From a virus: a DNA stretch of 33,354 bases. The notes below the pieces were generated by a model. That model ran no database searches. It was given only the letters and a program-made list of their open reading frames with translations, and was not told the origin of the DNA. The stretch covers positions 1 to 33,354 of IMG/VR virus record IMGVR_UViG_3300017744_000067, one strand, 5' to 3'. Position 1 is the stretch's first letter. Each line of letters starts with the position of its first letter. Positions 20,040 to 29,503 of this stretch are shown here, one piece after another. The translations under genes and the position numbers were made by a program.

Positions 20040-22456
20040 GTAGAACGCAACAATATCAAGCGTCCTTCACAGTCGGTGAACTGGACCCGTTGTTGCGCGG
20101 TCGCATTGACTTGCAGCAATACTATTCAAGCGTGGACCTTGCCGACAATGTTGTGTTCGAGCCTCAAGGTGGGTTCTCTCGCCGCCCAGGCACCCGGTTC
20201 TTGCATGACCTTACTGCCGACAATCCCAACAACTCGGTGGTCCTCATACCGTTTGAGTTCTCGACCACCCAGAAATTTATGATTGTGGCGTCTGCCTACA
20301 ACACCAGTTCAACAATCCGCTTTCGTTTCTTTGCCGACCAGACGCAGATAGAAAACCTTAACAGTACGACCAACGAGTACATAGATTACTCGGTCGGCAC
20401 ATTGTACAGCGTGTCAGCCTTTGACCTTCAGAAGTTATATTTTACGCAAAGCGCCGACACGCTGATTTGCACACATGAGAACTTTGCGCCGTTCAAAATT
20501 ACCCGTGGGGCTAACAACCAGACTTGGACTATTGCAGCCCTGACCCTGACAGTTCCCAAGACGGTATTCACTGCGAACAATACAAACCCAGCGGCATCAA
20601 TCACCCCTGACGGCACGACCGGCAATGTCACAGTGACTGCCGATGCTGACATATTTTCAGCCGCCAGCGTTGACCAGTACATCAATGTTCTCAGCGATTT
20701 TGGCCGTGCCCGCATTACCGAATATGTAAGCGCCCGCCAGGTGCGTGTAATTACCGAGGTGCCATTTGCGCGGTCTGAAACGCCGATAAACAGAACGAAC
20801 ACGTTCACAATAAAGGTTTTCGACTACGCCAATATTGCGACCGGCTCGACCATCGTTTTCAAGAAAAATGACGGCACAACAACTACGCTTACAAGCCTGG
20901 CTGTTGATGCTACCGACAGCGACAATGTTGATGACACTACGCCAGACTTTGCCCCGGCTGTCGGCAACAACACGACCGCTGACCGGATTGCCACTGCTAT
21001 AAATAACTGCACTGGGTTTACGGCGGCACAACCCGCCGGTGACACTGTTACTGTCACCAGAACGACCACTGGGGCAAATAACTTGGTAGTCACCACCAGC
21101 GACAGCACACGCTTGGCAGTCACCGATTTTGTTTCAACGCCCCAATGGGAACTTGAAGCGGGCTATGAAGACAGTTTTTCCAACAGCCGGGGATGGCCTA
21201 GAACGTGTACGTTCCATGAAGGTCGCTTGTATCTCGGCGGCAGTGCTTCAGAACCAGCCACGCTGTTTGGTTCCAAAGTAGGTAATTTCTTTTCGTTCAA
21301 GGCATCAGAAGGTTTGGACGATGACGCCATCAAGGTGACACTCAGCACCGATAGTGTAAACGCAATTACTGCTATGCGCTCTGGCCGTGACCTCCAGATA
21401 TTCACTACCGGGGCCGAGTTCTTTGTGCCTCAAGCCGACCTCACGCCAATTACGCCGAGCAACGTAACGGTTAAGTCTGCGACCCGGCGCGGGTCCAAGC
21501 TGGGATTGCGCCCACAGGCGGCTGAAGGCGGTACGCTGTTCATGTCCAAAGAGGGCAAGGCGCTGAGAGAAATGTTGTTCTCTGACGTTGAACTTTCCTA
21601 CGTGGCCAACAACATCAGCTTGCTCTGTTCGCACATGATACTGGACCCACAGCGGATGGCGCTTAGACCGGCTACAGACACCACTGAGGGCGATTTGTTG
21701 CTGGTTGTTAACGGCACATCTACAACGGGCTACAGGGCCGCTTCCACAGGCTTTGCGGGTAATATCGCGGCGTTCATGCTGAACCGCCCACAACAGATTG
21801 TGGCGGCTAGTACGTTCTCAACCGATGGTGATTTCATCGATGTCGCGGTGGATGGCGATACCATTTATTGCATTGTCAAACGCACCATAGGCGGTGCCGC
21901 CAAGTACTACATTGAAACCTTTGACGATGACCGCACCACCGATTGCAGCTTGCAATACTACGCCAACCCGGTCGCGCCTGACCAAGCACTGCCTAGCAAC
22001 ACAACGGCGGGGTCTCTCAGCCACATTGAGGGCGAGGTGGTCAACGTAGTGCGCGACGACATTGTTGACGCTAACGACACGGTGGCCAGCGGAAATGTCA
22101 CACTGGGCGGGGTGCCTAGTGTATATGCTGAAGTTGGTTTGCCCTTCACGCCGACCGTAACCACCCAGCCATTTGAGCCAAGGGCCGCATCCGGCTCTAG
22201 TCAATCAGCCCGGCGGCGGGTGGTCGAGGTGACGCCGATTTTGGACAACACGCAGAACCTGACGGTCCAGGGCAAAGAAGTTCAGTTACAAACCCTGCCG
22301 CTATCTGGGACCGGGTCAGTTCCGACTTTCACTGGCCCAAAAAAGCAAATGGGGTTTCTCGGCTACAGCCGTGATGCCCAGATAACAATCAGCCAATCAC
22401 AGCCGGTGTTCTTCACGGTCTTGGCCCTCGATTATAAAGTGAGTGTAGGCGCATGA
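20036..22456 (+). CDS. Tail tubular protein B (T7 gp12-like, nozzle)
   Basis: An 806-residue protein. It begins SRTQQYQASFTVGELDPLLR, GRIDLQQYYSSVDLADNVVF and PQGGFSRRPGTRFLHD, the diagnostic start of podovirus nozzle proteins. An inserted beta domain (residues ~180-365, Thr/Asp/Asn rich) follows, then RGWPRTCTFHEGRLYLGGSA, VKSATRRGSKLGLRPQAAEG and GNIAAFMLNRPQQIV. It forms the tail nozzle for DNA passage. The length is close to T7 gp12 (794). It overlaps both neighbours by 4 nt. Confidence 0.93.
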   Translation: MSRTQQYQASFTVGELDPLLRGRIDLQQYYSSVDLADNVVFEPQGGFSRRPGTRFLHDLTADNPNNSVVLIPFEFSTTQKFMIVASAYNTSSTIRFRFFADQTQIENLNSTTNEYIDYSVGTLYSVSAFDLQKLYFTQSADTLICTHENFAPFKITRGANNQTWTIAALTLTVPKTVFTANNTNPAASITPDGTTGNVTVTADADIFSAASVDQYINVLSDFGRARITEYVSARQVRVITEVPFARSETPINRTNTFTIKVFDYANIATGSTIVFKKNDGTTTTLTSLAVDATDSDNVDDTTPDFAPAVGNNTTADRIATAINNCTGFTAAQPAGDTVTVTRTTTGANNLVVTTSDSTRLAVTDFVSTPQWELEAGYEDSFSNSRGWPRTCTFHEGRLYLGGSASEPATLFGSKVGNFFSFKASEGLDDDAIKVTLSTDSVNAITAMRSGRDLQIFTTGAEFFVPQADLTPITPSNVTVKSATRRGSKLGLRPQAAEGGTLFMSKEGKALREMLFSDVELSYVANNISLLCSHMILDPQRMALRPATDTTEGDLLLVVNGTSTTGYRAASTGFAGNIAAFMLNRPQQIVAASTFSTDGDFIDVAVDGDTIYCIVKRTIGGAAKYYIETFDDDRTTDCSLQYYANPVAPDQALPSNTTAGSLSHIEGEVVNVVRDDIVDANDTVASGNVTLGGVPSVYAEVGLPFTPTVTTQPFEPRAASGSSQSARRRVVEVTPILDNTQNLTVQGKEVQLQTLPLSGTGSVPTFTGPKKQMGFLGYSRDAQITISQSQPVFFTVLALDYKVSVGA

Positions 22457-23019
22457 GCGGAATGGAAATGGTCATTATTGGTGCGCTTGTCTCAGGTGCA
22501 TCAGCGGCGGCTGAAGGTCGGGCCAAAGTCGAGGCGGCAGAGTACCAACGAAATACTTATTACAGCAATGCCAGACAGGCCGAATTAAAAGGCCGAGTTG
22601 ATGCCCTGGCTTATAAACGCGAAGGCATTGATATTTTAAGAAACGTGCAGAAGACGATGGCCACGGCTACGGCCCGCGCTGCCAGTGGTGGCCTTGCGCC
22701 GTATATCTCTGGCGAAAGCACGGCAATGATTAACATAGCGAGTATGCGTGGCGCAGCGGACGAGTTCAGCATACAGTCAGACAACGCCTCGCTGGCTCAA
22801 AGCATGTCGCAAATGCAAGCCGACAATTTTAGACTAGCCGGTGATACTGGTCTTCGTATGGCGCAGAAAGCTGCCAAGCGCGGGGTAATCTCTGCCGTGG
22901 TGAAGGGCGGGCTAATGGGTGCGAGTAGTGGTGGATTTACCGGCAATGCAGTGCCAATGAACAGTGGCTCTATGAACACCATAAACTTGTCTGGTGGTCA
23001 GACTTTGGCGGGTGGCTAA
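22453..23019 (+). CDS. Internal virion protein B-like (T7 gp14 position)
   Basis: A 188-residue protein: GALVSGASAAAEGRAKVEAA, a long Ala-rich helix with YQRNTYYSNARQAELKGRVD, and LAPYISGESTAMINIASMRG, ending in a Gly-rich tail. The N-terminal hydrophobic helix followed by coiled helices fits gp14-like ejection proteins, which insert in the outer membrane at infection. It directly follows the nozzle gene (4-nt overlap) and precedes the larger internal proteins. The exact class is from pattern and synteny. Confidence 0.8.
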   Translation: MSGMEMVIIGALVSGASAAAEGRAKVEAAEYQRNTYYSNARQAELKGRVDALAYKREGIDILRNVQKTMATATARAASGGLAPYISGESTAMINIASMRGAADEFSIQSDNASLAQSMSQMQADNFRLAGDTGLRMAQKAAKRGVISAVVKGGLMGASSGGFTGNAVPMNSGSMNTINLSGGQTLAGG

Positions 23020-23663
23020 TGGCTGAACGTCCCACATATCAACGGCGAGGCGCACAGCTTAGATTGCCGACATTCCAAGATGCGGTAGGTCAAGTCGGGG
23101 CGCGGGGTGCGGCACAGAAGGCTCAAGACTTGGGCCGAATGACCCAGTTTTTCTTGCAGCAAACGCAACAGCAAGCAGAAATTGCGGGCGCAGAATATGG
23201 GGCACTACACGCGCCCACAAAGAAACAAATTGAGGATGCGTACAAATCAGGCGGTGCAGTAGATATGCCCGGTGGCAATCTGTCTGTGTTCGACCGTGCC
23301 GCGAAGCGGGCCGCATACAATATGGCCAGCGACCAACTGGAAATGCTAACCCGCGAAAAAATATCAGAGATTGTGCTGGGCGCTTATCAGTCCAAGATGC
23401 CAGCAGATGATTTGGCTGACAAAATTGACGAGGTCATTGCTGGCTATGCGGGCACGTTTGACAAAGAAGCTCCAACGGTTGCGGTTCAGTTTCGCGCCAA
23501 AATGGGCATTTATGCTAACAACGAGTTTGAGGCATACAGTAAATGGAAGATTGGTCAGAACAAGTCTAATGCTTTGGCAACCTTCTTGGCACAAGACAAA
23601 GCAACGGACGCTAGCGACCAAAGAGTGAACCAAGCCCGTACTGTGACAGGGAGGAGCAACTAA
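23019..23663 (+). CDS. Internal virion protein, N-terminal gp15-like portion
   Basis: A 214-residue protein: AERPTYQRRGAQLRLPTFQD, QDLGRMTQFFLQQTQQQAEI, PTKKQIEDAYKSGGAVDM, FDRAAKRAAYNMASDQLEML and AQFRAKMGIYANNEFEAYSK (here read as VQFRAKMG). This resembles the N-terminal part of gp15-like ejection proteins, which in relatives are usually a single protein of 600-800 residues or more. It ends where the next frame starts (TAATG), with a good Shine-Dalgarno (GGGAGGAG) inside its last codons. The pair may be a split gp15. Confidence 0.7.
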   Translation: MAERPTYQRRGAQLRLPTFQDAVGQVGARGAAQKAQDLGRMTQFFLQQTQQQAEIAGAEYGALHAPTKKQIEDAYKSGGAVDMPGGNLSVFDRAAKRAAYNMASDQLEMLTREKISEIVLGAYQSKMPADDLADKIDEVIAGYAGTFDKEAPTVAVQFRAKMGIYANNEFEAYSKWKIGQNKSNALATFLAQDKATDASDQRVNQARTVTGRSN

Positions 23664-24895
23664 TGGCTGAAAGTTTAGTTCAGCAAGGTTCCTCTATTAT
23701 GATTGATGGAAAGGTCCGGCGTTCACTAAAGCCAAAATTGCGTTCTGCACCAGAGAATGAGGTTATAGATTTAACCGCCGAAGCAACATTTGTTGAACTT
23801 GTGCAAATGGAAAAGCTAGAGAGGTTGCAGCGATATGCCAGCCTTGGCATGACATCCTCGCAAATGACGGCAGCGGCAAATAATTTTGATGCAGTTAATG
23901 AAGAAAAAATGCTTGCTTTGTTAATTGATGAAGTTTTTACCGGGCCTAAAAAGTCTGAAGTAATTGACCTTATTCGCGCAGGAAAAGTAAAAAGGCTTTC
24001 CGGCAATAACGCATTATACAATGCAGTTACCTATCTTCATTCTCAGAATATACCGTACTATGACATAGCTAATGAACTGGCCAAACGCCGCACGGTAATG
24101 CTGCGAGAGCAAGAGGCGCAAGATGCCGCTGATGCAAGGCAAGCAATTAAAGATGAAGAGACTCATACAGCGGCGGCAACGCGGGCAATGGCAATAGGCG
24201 ACCGCGATGCGTTTGACATTGCGGTTAAAAAATTAAACTCGCTCGACCCAGAAGCCGCTGCAAAATTAGAAACTGAGTTCCTAACAATCGGTACGGTTCG
24301 CCAAACAAGCGACCCAAGTGTAGTCAACACGCTAGATACCAAGCGCCGAGAATTATCGTATGCCGATGTGGTTAATGCTAGAGGTGACTTGAGTGCAGCC
24401 GATTACACCAAGTATCTTGGACTAGTTGAAACTTACGAAAGCGCCGAGGTGGCTATTGCGGAGTCATGGCTTAAAGGTGAACTAAAGTTGACGGGTGACT
24501 TGCGTGAGATTGCCATTGATAACCCAATGTTTGAGAAAAGCCAGTTATACGCAAGCCTAGTTGGCAAGCTGGCCTTGGCAAAATTAAACGCTGACAAGGC
24601 GGGTCAGAACTTTGATGCGATTGCAACGGCACAATCTCTATTGGGCACACAAGCCGATGAAATTGACGAGGCGCAATTCTTAGCATTGCAGAAAAATGCA
24701 AGCGGTCTAATTGGCATTTTAAACAGCAAAAAAGGTGCGGAATTAGAAATAGACGATTATGCTGGCGCTATTGATTTTTTAAAGGACATCCAAGAACGGC
24801 TCAAAAATGGCGAACGCATCAAAGGGTATAAGACTGAGAGAGAGCGGAATGGGATTACTGGGCAGATACAAAGACTAGAGAGGGCGATTAGATAA
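23663..24895 (+). CDS. Internal virion protein, gp15-like C-terminal portion
   Basis: A 410-residue all-helical protein with long charged helices (ALYNAVTYLHSQNIPYYDIA, RRTVMLREQEAQDAADARQA). Base composition is visibly more AT-rich than its neighbours, and it carries many GATT and AAA runs. The first 33 residues (MIDGKVRRSLKPKLRS) read like a fresh start. It fits the helical repeat body of a gp15-like periplasmic conduit protein, separated from the preceding part. The AT-richness suggests it was swapped in from another phage. Its start has GGGAGGAG. Confidence 0.6.
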   Translation: MAESLVQQGSSIMIDGKVRRSLKPKLRSAPENEVIDLTAEATFVELVQMEKLERLQRYASLGMTSSQMTAAANNFDAVNEEKMLALLIDEVFTGPKKSEVIDLIRAGKVKRLSGNNALYNAVTYLHSQNIPYYDIANELAKRRTVMLREQEAQDAADARQAIKDEETHTAAATRAMAIGDRDAFDIAVKKLNSLDPEAAAKLETEFLTIGTVRQTSDPSVVNTLDTKRRELSYADVVNARGDLSAADYTKYLGLVETYESAEVAIAESWLKGELKLTGDLREIAIDNPMFEKSQLYASLVGKLALAKLNADKAGQNFDAIATAQSLLGTQADEIDEAQFLALQKNASGLIGILNSKKGAELEIDDYAGAIDFLKDIQERLKNGERIKGYKTERERNGITGQIQRLERAIR

Positions 24896-26271
24896 TGGAC
24901 CTTCTCGACGCAATCGCAGAAAGCCGGGCAGTTCGTAGCCAAGAGGCTTATGATGTCTACATAACTAAGGATGGTGTTTCATATACACCGCCACCACCAC
25001 CGCCTGGTCTTCTTAGCAAAGCTGGTGACGTTGCAATGTCTGCCGGTGAGGCTGTGGTTGATGCGGCAATGGACCCGGTTGGAACTGCGAAAGCAACTGG
25101 CAGGGCCGTGGCTGGAGGTCTGCGCGATTTCTCCCAAGGCGTCATCGACCTGAGTTCTGAACTCGGTGGCATGATTGAGACAAACGTGGGCAGCTTGGGC
25201 TATCTCAACGTGGATGAGAACGGCGTAAATTGGAGCAAGGAACCACCCGCCGGTGCCCAGCCAGGACAGCTTGGCGATTTACCTGATGTGCCAAAAGGCG
25301 ACAGCATGGCCGAGGGCTTTGCGCGGGGGCTAGTCCAGTTCGCGGCGGGCATGGCAGCGGCCCCGGTTCGCGGTGCGGGCATGGGCGCAAATATGCTGCG
25401 CTCTGGTTTTGCTGATGCTTTGCTTGACCCAGAAGAGGGCAACCTGTCATCATTGCTCAAAGGCATGGGTTTAGACTACGCCGTCTTGGATTATTTAGAC
25501 AGCAAAGTTGACAGCGATGCAGGGCCAGAGGAACGACTAAAGGCGCGGATATTGCAAGCGGTTGAAGGCACAGCCATCGGCGTTCCAATTGATGTGGTCA
25601 TGTACGGGTTTCGCCTCATACGGTCTAACAAGGAAGCGGTCGAGGCAGTAAAAGAAACACTGGCTCAAGCACCACCGCCAACTGATACGCAAGTTATGCC
25701 TAGCCAATCGTTCTTTGATAAGGCGGGTGAAGCAACTGACAGGTTTGTTACTCAGGCCGCAACTACAACAGATGAAGTGGCAACAAGTGCCGCCCGCGCA
25801 ACTGATGAGTTTGTGTCCAAGGTTGAACCGTCACCGGATGCTTCTTATGATGGAGGCAAAATTGCCGGGGATGGAAAATTGTCTAGCACAGCACAAAATG
25901 CCGCTATGCCAACAAGAAAGCAATTTCAAAAAAACTATCTGGTACACGTTGACGTTAAGGGCCGCCAAGGTAAACACAATCCGCAAGAGGTGAAGGAGTC
26001 TGTTTTAAAAAATGGGTTTACAGGCGGGCAACTATTGCCAGCGTATAAAGGCGGCACGCCAACAAATATTATTGATGAACAATACGCGCCTCGAAAGGGT
26101 GATGTCATTTACGTCATCCCGCCAGATGGGTACGAAACTCGAAACGGCATGGAATATATCAAAAAGGGTTACAAGCCGCCGCCCAATTTCATCATTGAGG
26201 CCCCAGAGGATTTTATAGACGTTTACGAAGTTTTTTCAAAATCTCAGGCCAAAAGGCGGGCAAAAGGATGA
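24895..26271 (+). CDS. Internal/ejection protein with unassigned C-terminal domain
   Basis: A 458-residue protein. Residues 1-35 include the Pro run YTPPPPPPG. About 40-130 and 150-260 are Ala/Gly-rich helical segments with weak hydrophobic stretches (MAEGFARGLVQFAAGMAAAP). A linker (~265-335) follows. The C-terminal ~120 residues are a compact domain, KNYLVHVDVKGRQGKHNPQE, ESVLKNGFTGGQLLPAYKGG, KGDVIYVIPPDGY and YIKKGYKPPPNFIIEA. Its strand/helix order is faintly like small ADP-ribosyltransferase-type domains. It is located between gp15-like and gp16-like genes, so it is probably injected with the DNA. Confidence 0.6.
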   Translation: MDLLDAIAESRAVRSQEAYDVYITKDGVSYTPPPPPPGLLSKAGDVAMSAGEAVVDAAMDPVGTAKATGRAVAGGLRDFSQGVIDLSSELGGMIETNVGSLGYLNVDENGVNWSKEPPAGAQPGQLGDLPDVPKGDSMAEGFARGLVQFAAGMAAAPVRGAGMGANMLRSGFADALLDPEEGNLSSLLKGMGLDYAVLDYLDSKVDSDAGPEERLKARILQAVEGTAIGVPIDVVMYGFRLIRSNKEAVEAVKETLAQAPPPTDTQVMPSQSFFDKAGEATDRFVTQAATTTDEVATSAARATDEFVSKVEPSPDASYDGGKIAGDGKLSSTAQNAAMPTRKQFQKNYLVHVDVKGRQGKHNPQEVKESVLKNGFTGGQLLPAYKGGTPTNIIDEQYAPRKGDVIYVIPPDGYETRNGMEYIKKGYKPPPNFIIEAPEDFIDVYEVFSKSQAKRRAKG

Positions 26272-26277
26272 CGAGAC

Positions 26278-29200
26278 ATGAGCGTAGCTGACAGCCCAAT
26301 ACTTCCCCAGCCAGAAGCACAACCACCAATGGTTGACGCCGGTGTAGCCGGTGACATGACGCCAGCAACTGAGGTCGAACCGCAAGGCGTCGAGGTCGCG
26401 GGTCCACTTAAGGACGCGATTGGCGCGGCGGTTGGTGCCGTGGTTAAGCCGATTGAAGATTTCGCCAATAAGGCCGAGGCGCGTTCATTTGTTGGTGTGC
26501 CAGAAGCTAACGTGTTCTCTGGCCCCGGTGACAGCCTAGTAATCAAGGCCATGCCCAATGAAGACCTAGAACGGCTGAACCAATCAATTGCGGGCAACTC
26601 TGGTGTTTTCAGCGCAGTCACTAACAAGCAAGCCGGTGCAGTCAACTTAGGCCGTATTGGTGAGATATTTAACGCCGCCGGTACTGATGACTTTAACCTT
26701 GAGACAGTTCTAACAAACATTAAAACAAACAACACTGAACTTTTTGCCCATCTGCGCCGTGACACTAAGTCAATGGACGAGTTGATGACATTGGCTGAAG
26801 CAACCGGCTTTGAGAAAATCGCTTACAAGTTCTTAGGCCGCAAACCTGGCGAGGTGCTGCCACCAGAGGAAGTGCTGGCCGGAATGGTTGGCGTTATTAA
26901 ACTGGGCCAAGAAATAGAGGTTGCAGCCCGCGCCGTCATTAACCTCGCTGAAGGCTCACCCGAAAAACTTATGGCGTTTAAAAAAATGCGGATGTTAGGT
27001 GCGGTGACATCTAACCTAGCCGCTCAAGTCTCTGGCAATGTTTCAGAGTACGGGCGCGGTCTAGGCATTATATCATCAATCTCTAAGCTAAACCTAAATG
27101 CTGGTGATTACGCAGAACAGCTAGACCGTTTTGTTGGTGAGATGGACGAGGGGATGATGGACTATCATGCCCATGTGCTTCTTTCTATGGAGAACCCCGC
27201 CGCCCGCGCCAAGTATGCCGAGAAAGGCATAATCTCCAAGACCTATGATTTTGCTATGGAGAACTATATCAATGCCATTCTTTCCGGCCCGGTTAGCCAC
27301 ACGGTAAACCTAGCGGGCAATATGTCATTTCAAATTATGACGCTGGCCGAGCGTGGCCTAGCTGGTCTTATTGGCAATATTCGCACGGTTGGTGGCCGAC
27401 GAGGCGAGATTGGTGACCAAGCATACATGGGCGAGGCATCGGCTGAAGCATTTGGCTTTATGATGGCGCAGCGCGATGCGTTCACTTTAATGGGCAAAAC
27501 ATTTGTGACGGGTCAAAGTTCAGACCTTATGACAAAGATTGACCTCAAAGAACAACGCGCCGTGGGCCGCACTGACAACCTAGTTGATATTGCCAAGGGC
27601 GTATATGAAGGCGACTTTTACAAAACAGCAATTGATGCGTTTGGCATTGCCACTAGAATGTCAGGTCGATTGCTTGCGACCGAGGATGAGTATTTCAAGG
27701 TTATAACACGCCGCCGTGTGTTGTATCGTGAGGCGCACCGAGCCGCGCAAATAGCCTACCAAAGCGCAAGGAAAGCCGGGTTGTCTAGGTCAGACGCTCA
27801 GAAGTTATCTAAGAAAAAAGCCGCTGACATTATGGTCAGCCCGCCAGACGCCGTGCAAAAAATGATGGTTGATGACTCTCGGCAAATGACATTCCAAGGT
27901 CAGCCTAAAGGCTGGTTTGGGCGCATGGGGCCGCTCATAAACGAGTTCCCTTTGATGAAAGTGATTGCGCCGTTTTACAACACTCCTACTAATATAATTA
28001 ATGAAGCATTTGACCGCACACTAAACTGGTCACCAATATATCGAGCAATAAAACAGAACACAAAGGCAGGGGCTTTATTGCCCGCACTAGGTGACCGCTT
28101 TGGTGGCAACGCACCGATAGCAGGGAAAGAGATAGACCAGGCAATCTCTAAGCTGGCCATAGGTAATAGCATTGCACTTACAATGTTTGGTATTGCCAGC
28201 AATGATGGCTATCAGGAACATCCTCCAATCATCTCCGGCTATCTAGGCGCGGTGCAAAACGTCTTTGGCCTCAAGGGCTATGCTGGTGAAGACTACATGA
28301 TTACCGGCAACATCAGTGATGACCTTTCAGCACAATACAATATCGCTGGCTCTGCCGGTGTGCCGCCTGGTTCGGTCGGCATTTGGAACGATGAGAAAGG
28401 TGAATACGAGTTCACGACCTTTACACGCTTTGACCCAATATCTGCCCTATTGTTTATGGGGTCGGACATGGCTGAATATGTTAAGTATTCTGATGACGAG
28501 GTGGGCATTGCTGAACTGACCGGTGCCTATACTTTGGCGGTTGCAGAATACGCAACATCAATGCCTTTCCTGCAAGGTATGTCCGATTTGTCCGAGGTGT
28601 TTTTCAACGGTCGAGGCAGTCAAGAGGATGGCATTGCCAGAGCCTTGCAGTTCCTTGGAACACAAGCGGGCACTGTTGGCACCAATGTCTTGGGAAATGT
28701 TGACCAATCAACTCTAGGCTTGCTCAGTTATGCCAATGAGTTCTTGCGCGGTGATGAGTACCCGCTCATTAGCCAGACTAGTTTAATGGCCACGCTAGAG
28801 CGCCTTAACGACCCGGTGCAGCGTTCCACTAAATTGCCGCTAGGCACTGCCCCGTTCACCGATGACCTGTATACCGAGTTGCCGCCATTTATGACCGGGT
28901 TCTATACCGCTCTGCAAAAGGCAAAGGCCCGCAACCCTAATTTCTCAGAAAACTTGCCAAAAGGTTTGAATTTTTGGGGCGAGGAAAAGTACCAAGGGCG
29001 CGGCACTAGGCTTGAAACAATTAACCCGTTTAAAATTCAGGATGGTGCGTACTCTAGTTTAGACGAGGAACTAATTAGGTTGGCCGAGGTTGGGGCTGGT
29101 GTGTTCGGGTTCCACCGCGACCGCATAGGACAGACCAAGCTAAACAATGAACAATTTAGTATGTTCATCAGCACAATAAATACCATTGATGACCGTGGCT

Positions 29201-29451
29201 ATATGCCAGATGACATATACTACGATGAAAGCGAAAAACTTGTTATTGCTTTGGACAAGATGCTGACCAGCGAAGAGTACGCCGATGCCATTACTGACGA
29301 TGACAAGTTCGATTTGTTATCAGGAGTTTTGATTGAGCGCCGGACTTTGGCAAAGGAATACATGGCTGGGCGTCCTGGCACTAGAAGCAAGCGAGGAATG
29401 ACAGGGGTGGACATTATGCTGGAAAGCCGCCGTCAGCTTGGCGAGTTATGA
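26278..29451 (+). CDS. Large internal virion protein (T7 gp16-like position)
   Basis: A 1057-residue protein. The N-terminal ~60 residues are Pro/Val-rich. Most of the rest is helical, with YINAILSGPVSHTVNLAGNM (a conserved element of phage ejection proteins of this size), LINEFPLMKVIAPFYNTPTN, FTRFDPISALLFMGSDMAEY and the C-terminal KLVIALDKMLTSEEYADAIT. No lytic transglycosylase motif of the T7 gp16 type is evident. It would be in the virion core and enter the cell envelope to build the DNA conduit. It is the largest gene and is followed by the fibre promoter. Confidence 0.8.
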   Translation: MSVADSPILPQPEAQPPMVDAGVAGDMTPATEVEPQGVEVAGPLKDAIGAAVGAVVKPIEDFANKAEARSFVGVPEANVFSGPGDSLVIKAMPNEDLERLNQSIAGNSGVFSAVTNKQAGAVNLGRIGEIFNAAGTDDFNLETVLTNIKTNNTELFAHLRRDTKSMDELMTLAEATGFEKIAYKFLGRKPGEVLPPEEVLAGMVGVIKLGQEIEVAARAVINLAEGSPEKLMAFKKMRMLGAVTSNLAAQVSGNVSEYGRGLGIISSISKLNLNAGDYAEQLDRFVGEMDEGMMDYHAHVLLSMENPAARAKYAEKGIISKTYDFAMENYINAILSGPVSHTVNLAGNMSFQIMTLAERGLAGLIGNIRTVGGRRGEIGDQAYMGEASAEAFGFMMAQRDAFTLMGKTFVTGQSSDLMTKIDLKEQRAVGRTDNLVDIAKGVYEGDFYKTAIDAFGIATRMSGRLLATEDEYFKVITRRRVLYREAHRAAQIAYQSARKAGLSRSDAQKLSKKKAADIMVSPPDAVQKMMVDDSRQMTFQGQPKGWFGRMGPLINEFPLMKVIAPFYNTPTNIINEAFDRTLNWSPIYRAIKQNTKAGALLPALGDRFGGNAPIAGKEIDQAISKLAIGNSIALTMFGIASNDGYQEHPPIISGYLGAVQNVFGLKGYAGEDYMITGNISDDLSAQYNIAGSAGVPPGSVGIWNDEKGEYEFTTFTRFDPISALLFMGSDMAEYVKYSDDEVGIAELTGAYTLAVAEYATSMPFLQGMSDLSEVFFNGRGSQEDGIARALQFLGTQAGTVGTNVLGNVDQSTLGLLSYANEFLRGDEYPLISQTSLMATLERLNDPVQRSTKLPLGTAPFTDDLYTELPPFMTGFYTALQKAKARNPNFSENLPKGLNFWGEEKYQGRGTRLETINPFKIQDGAYSSLDEELIRLAEVGAGVFGFHRDRIGQTKLNNEQFSMFISTINTIDDRGYMPDDIYYDESEKLVIALDKMLTSEEYADAITDDDKFDLLSGVLIERRTLAKEYMAGRPGTRSKRGMTGVDIMLESRRQLGEL

Positions 29452-29453
29452 CA

Positions 29454-29489
29454 ATGACAAATCACCCAAAACAGTGTACAATCATTAAT
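29454..29489 (+). promoter_or_regulatory. Sigma70-like promoter of tail fibre overlapping the 17-bp element
   Basis: A -35 ATGACA at 29454-29459, a 17-bp spacer and a -10 TACAAT at 29477-29482 (each 5 of 6 matches to consensus), with an extended TG just before the -10. The -10 is part of AGTGTACAATCATTAAT (29473-29489), the shared element. The predicted transcript would start near 29489, immediately before the Shine-Dalgarno (AGGAAGG), giving a short leader. This gives the fibre an independent transcript from the 52-bp gap. Confidence 0.65.
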
Positions 29490-29503
29490 AGGAAGGATTG
29501 GTA

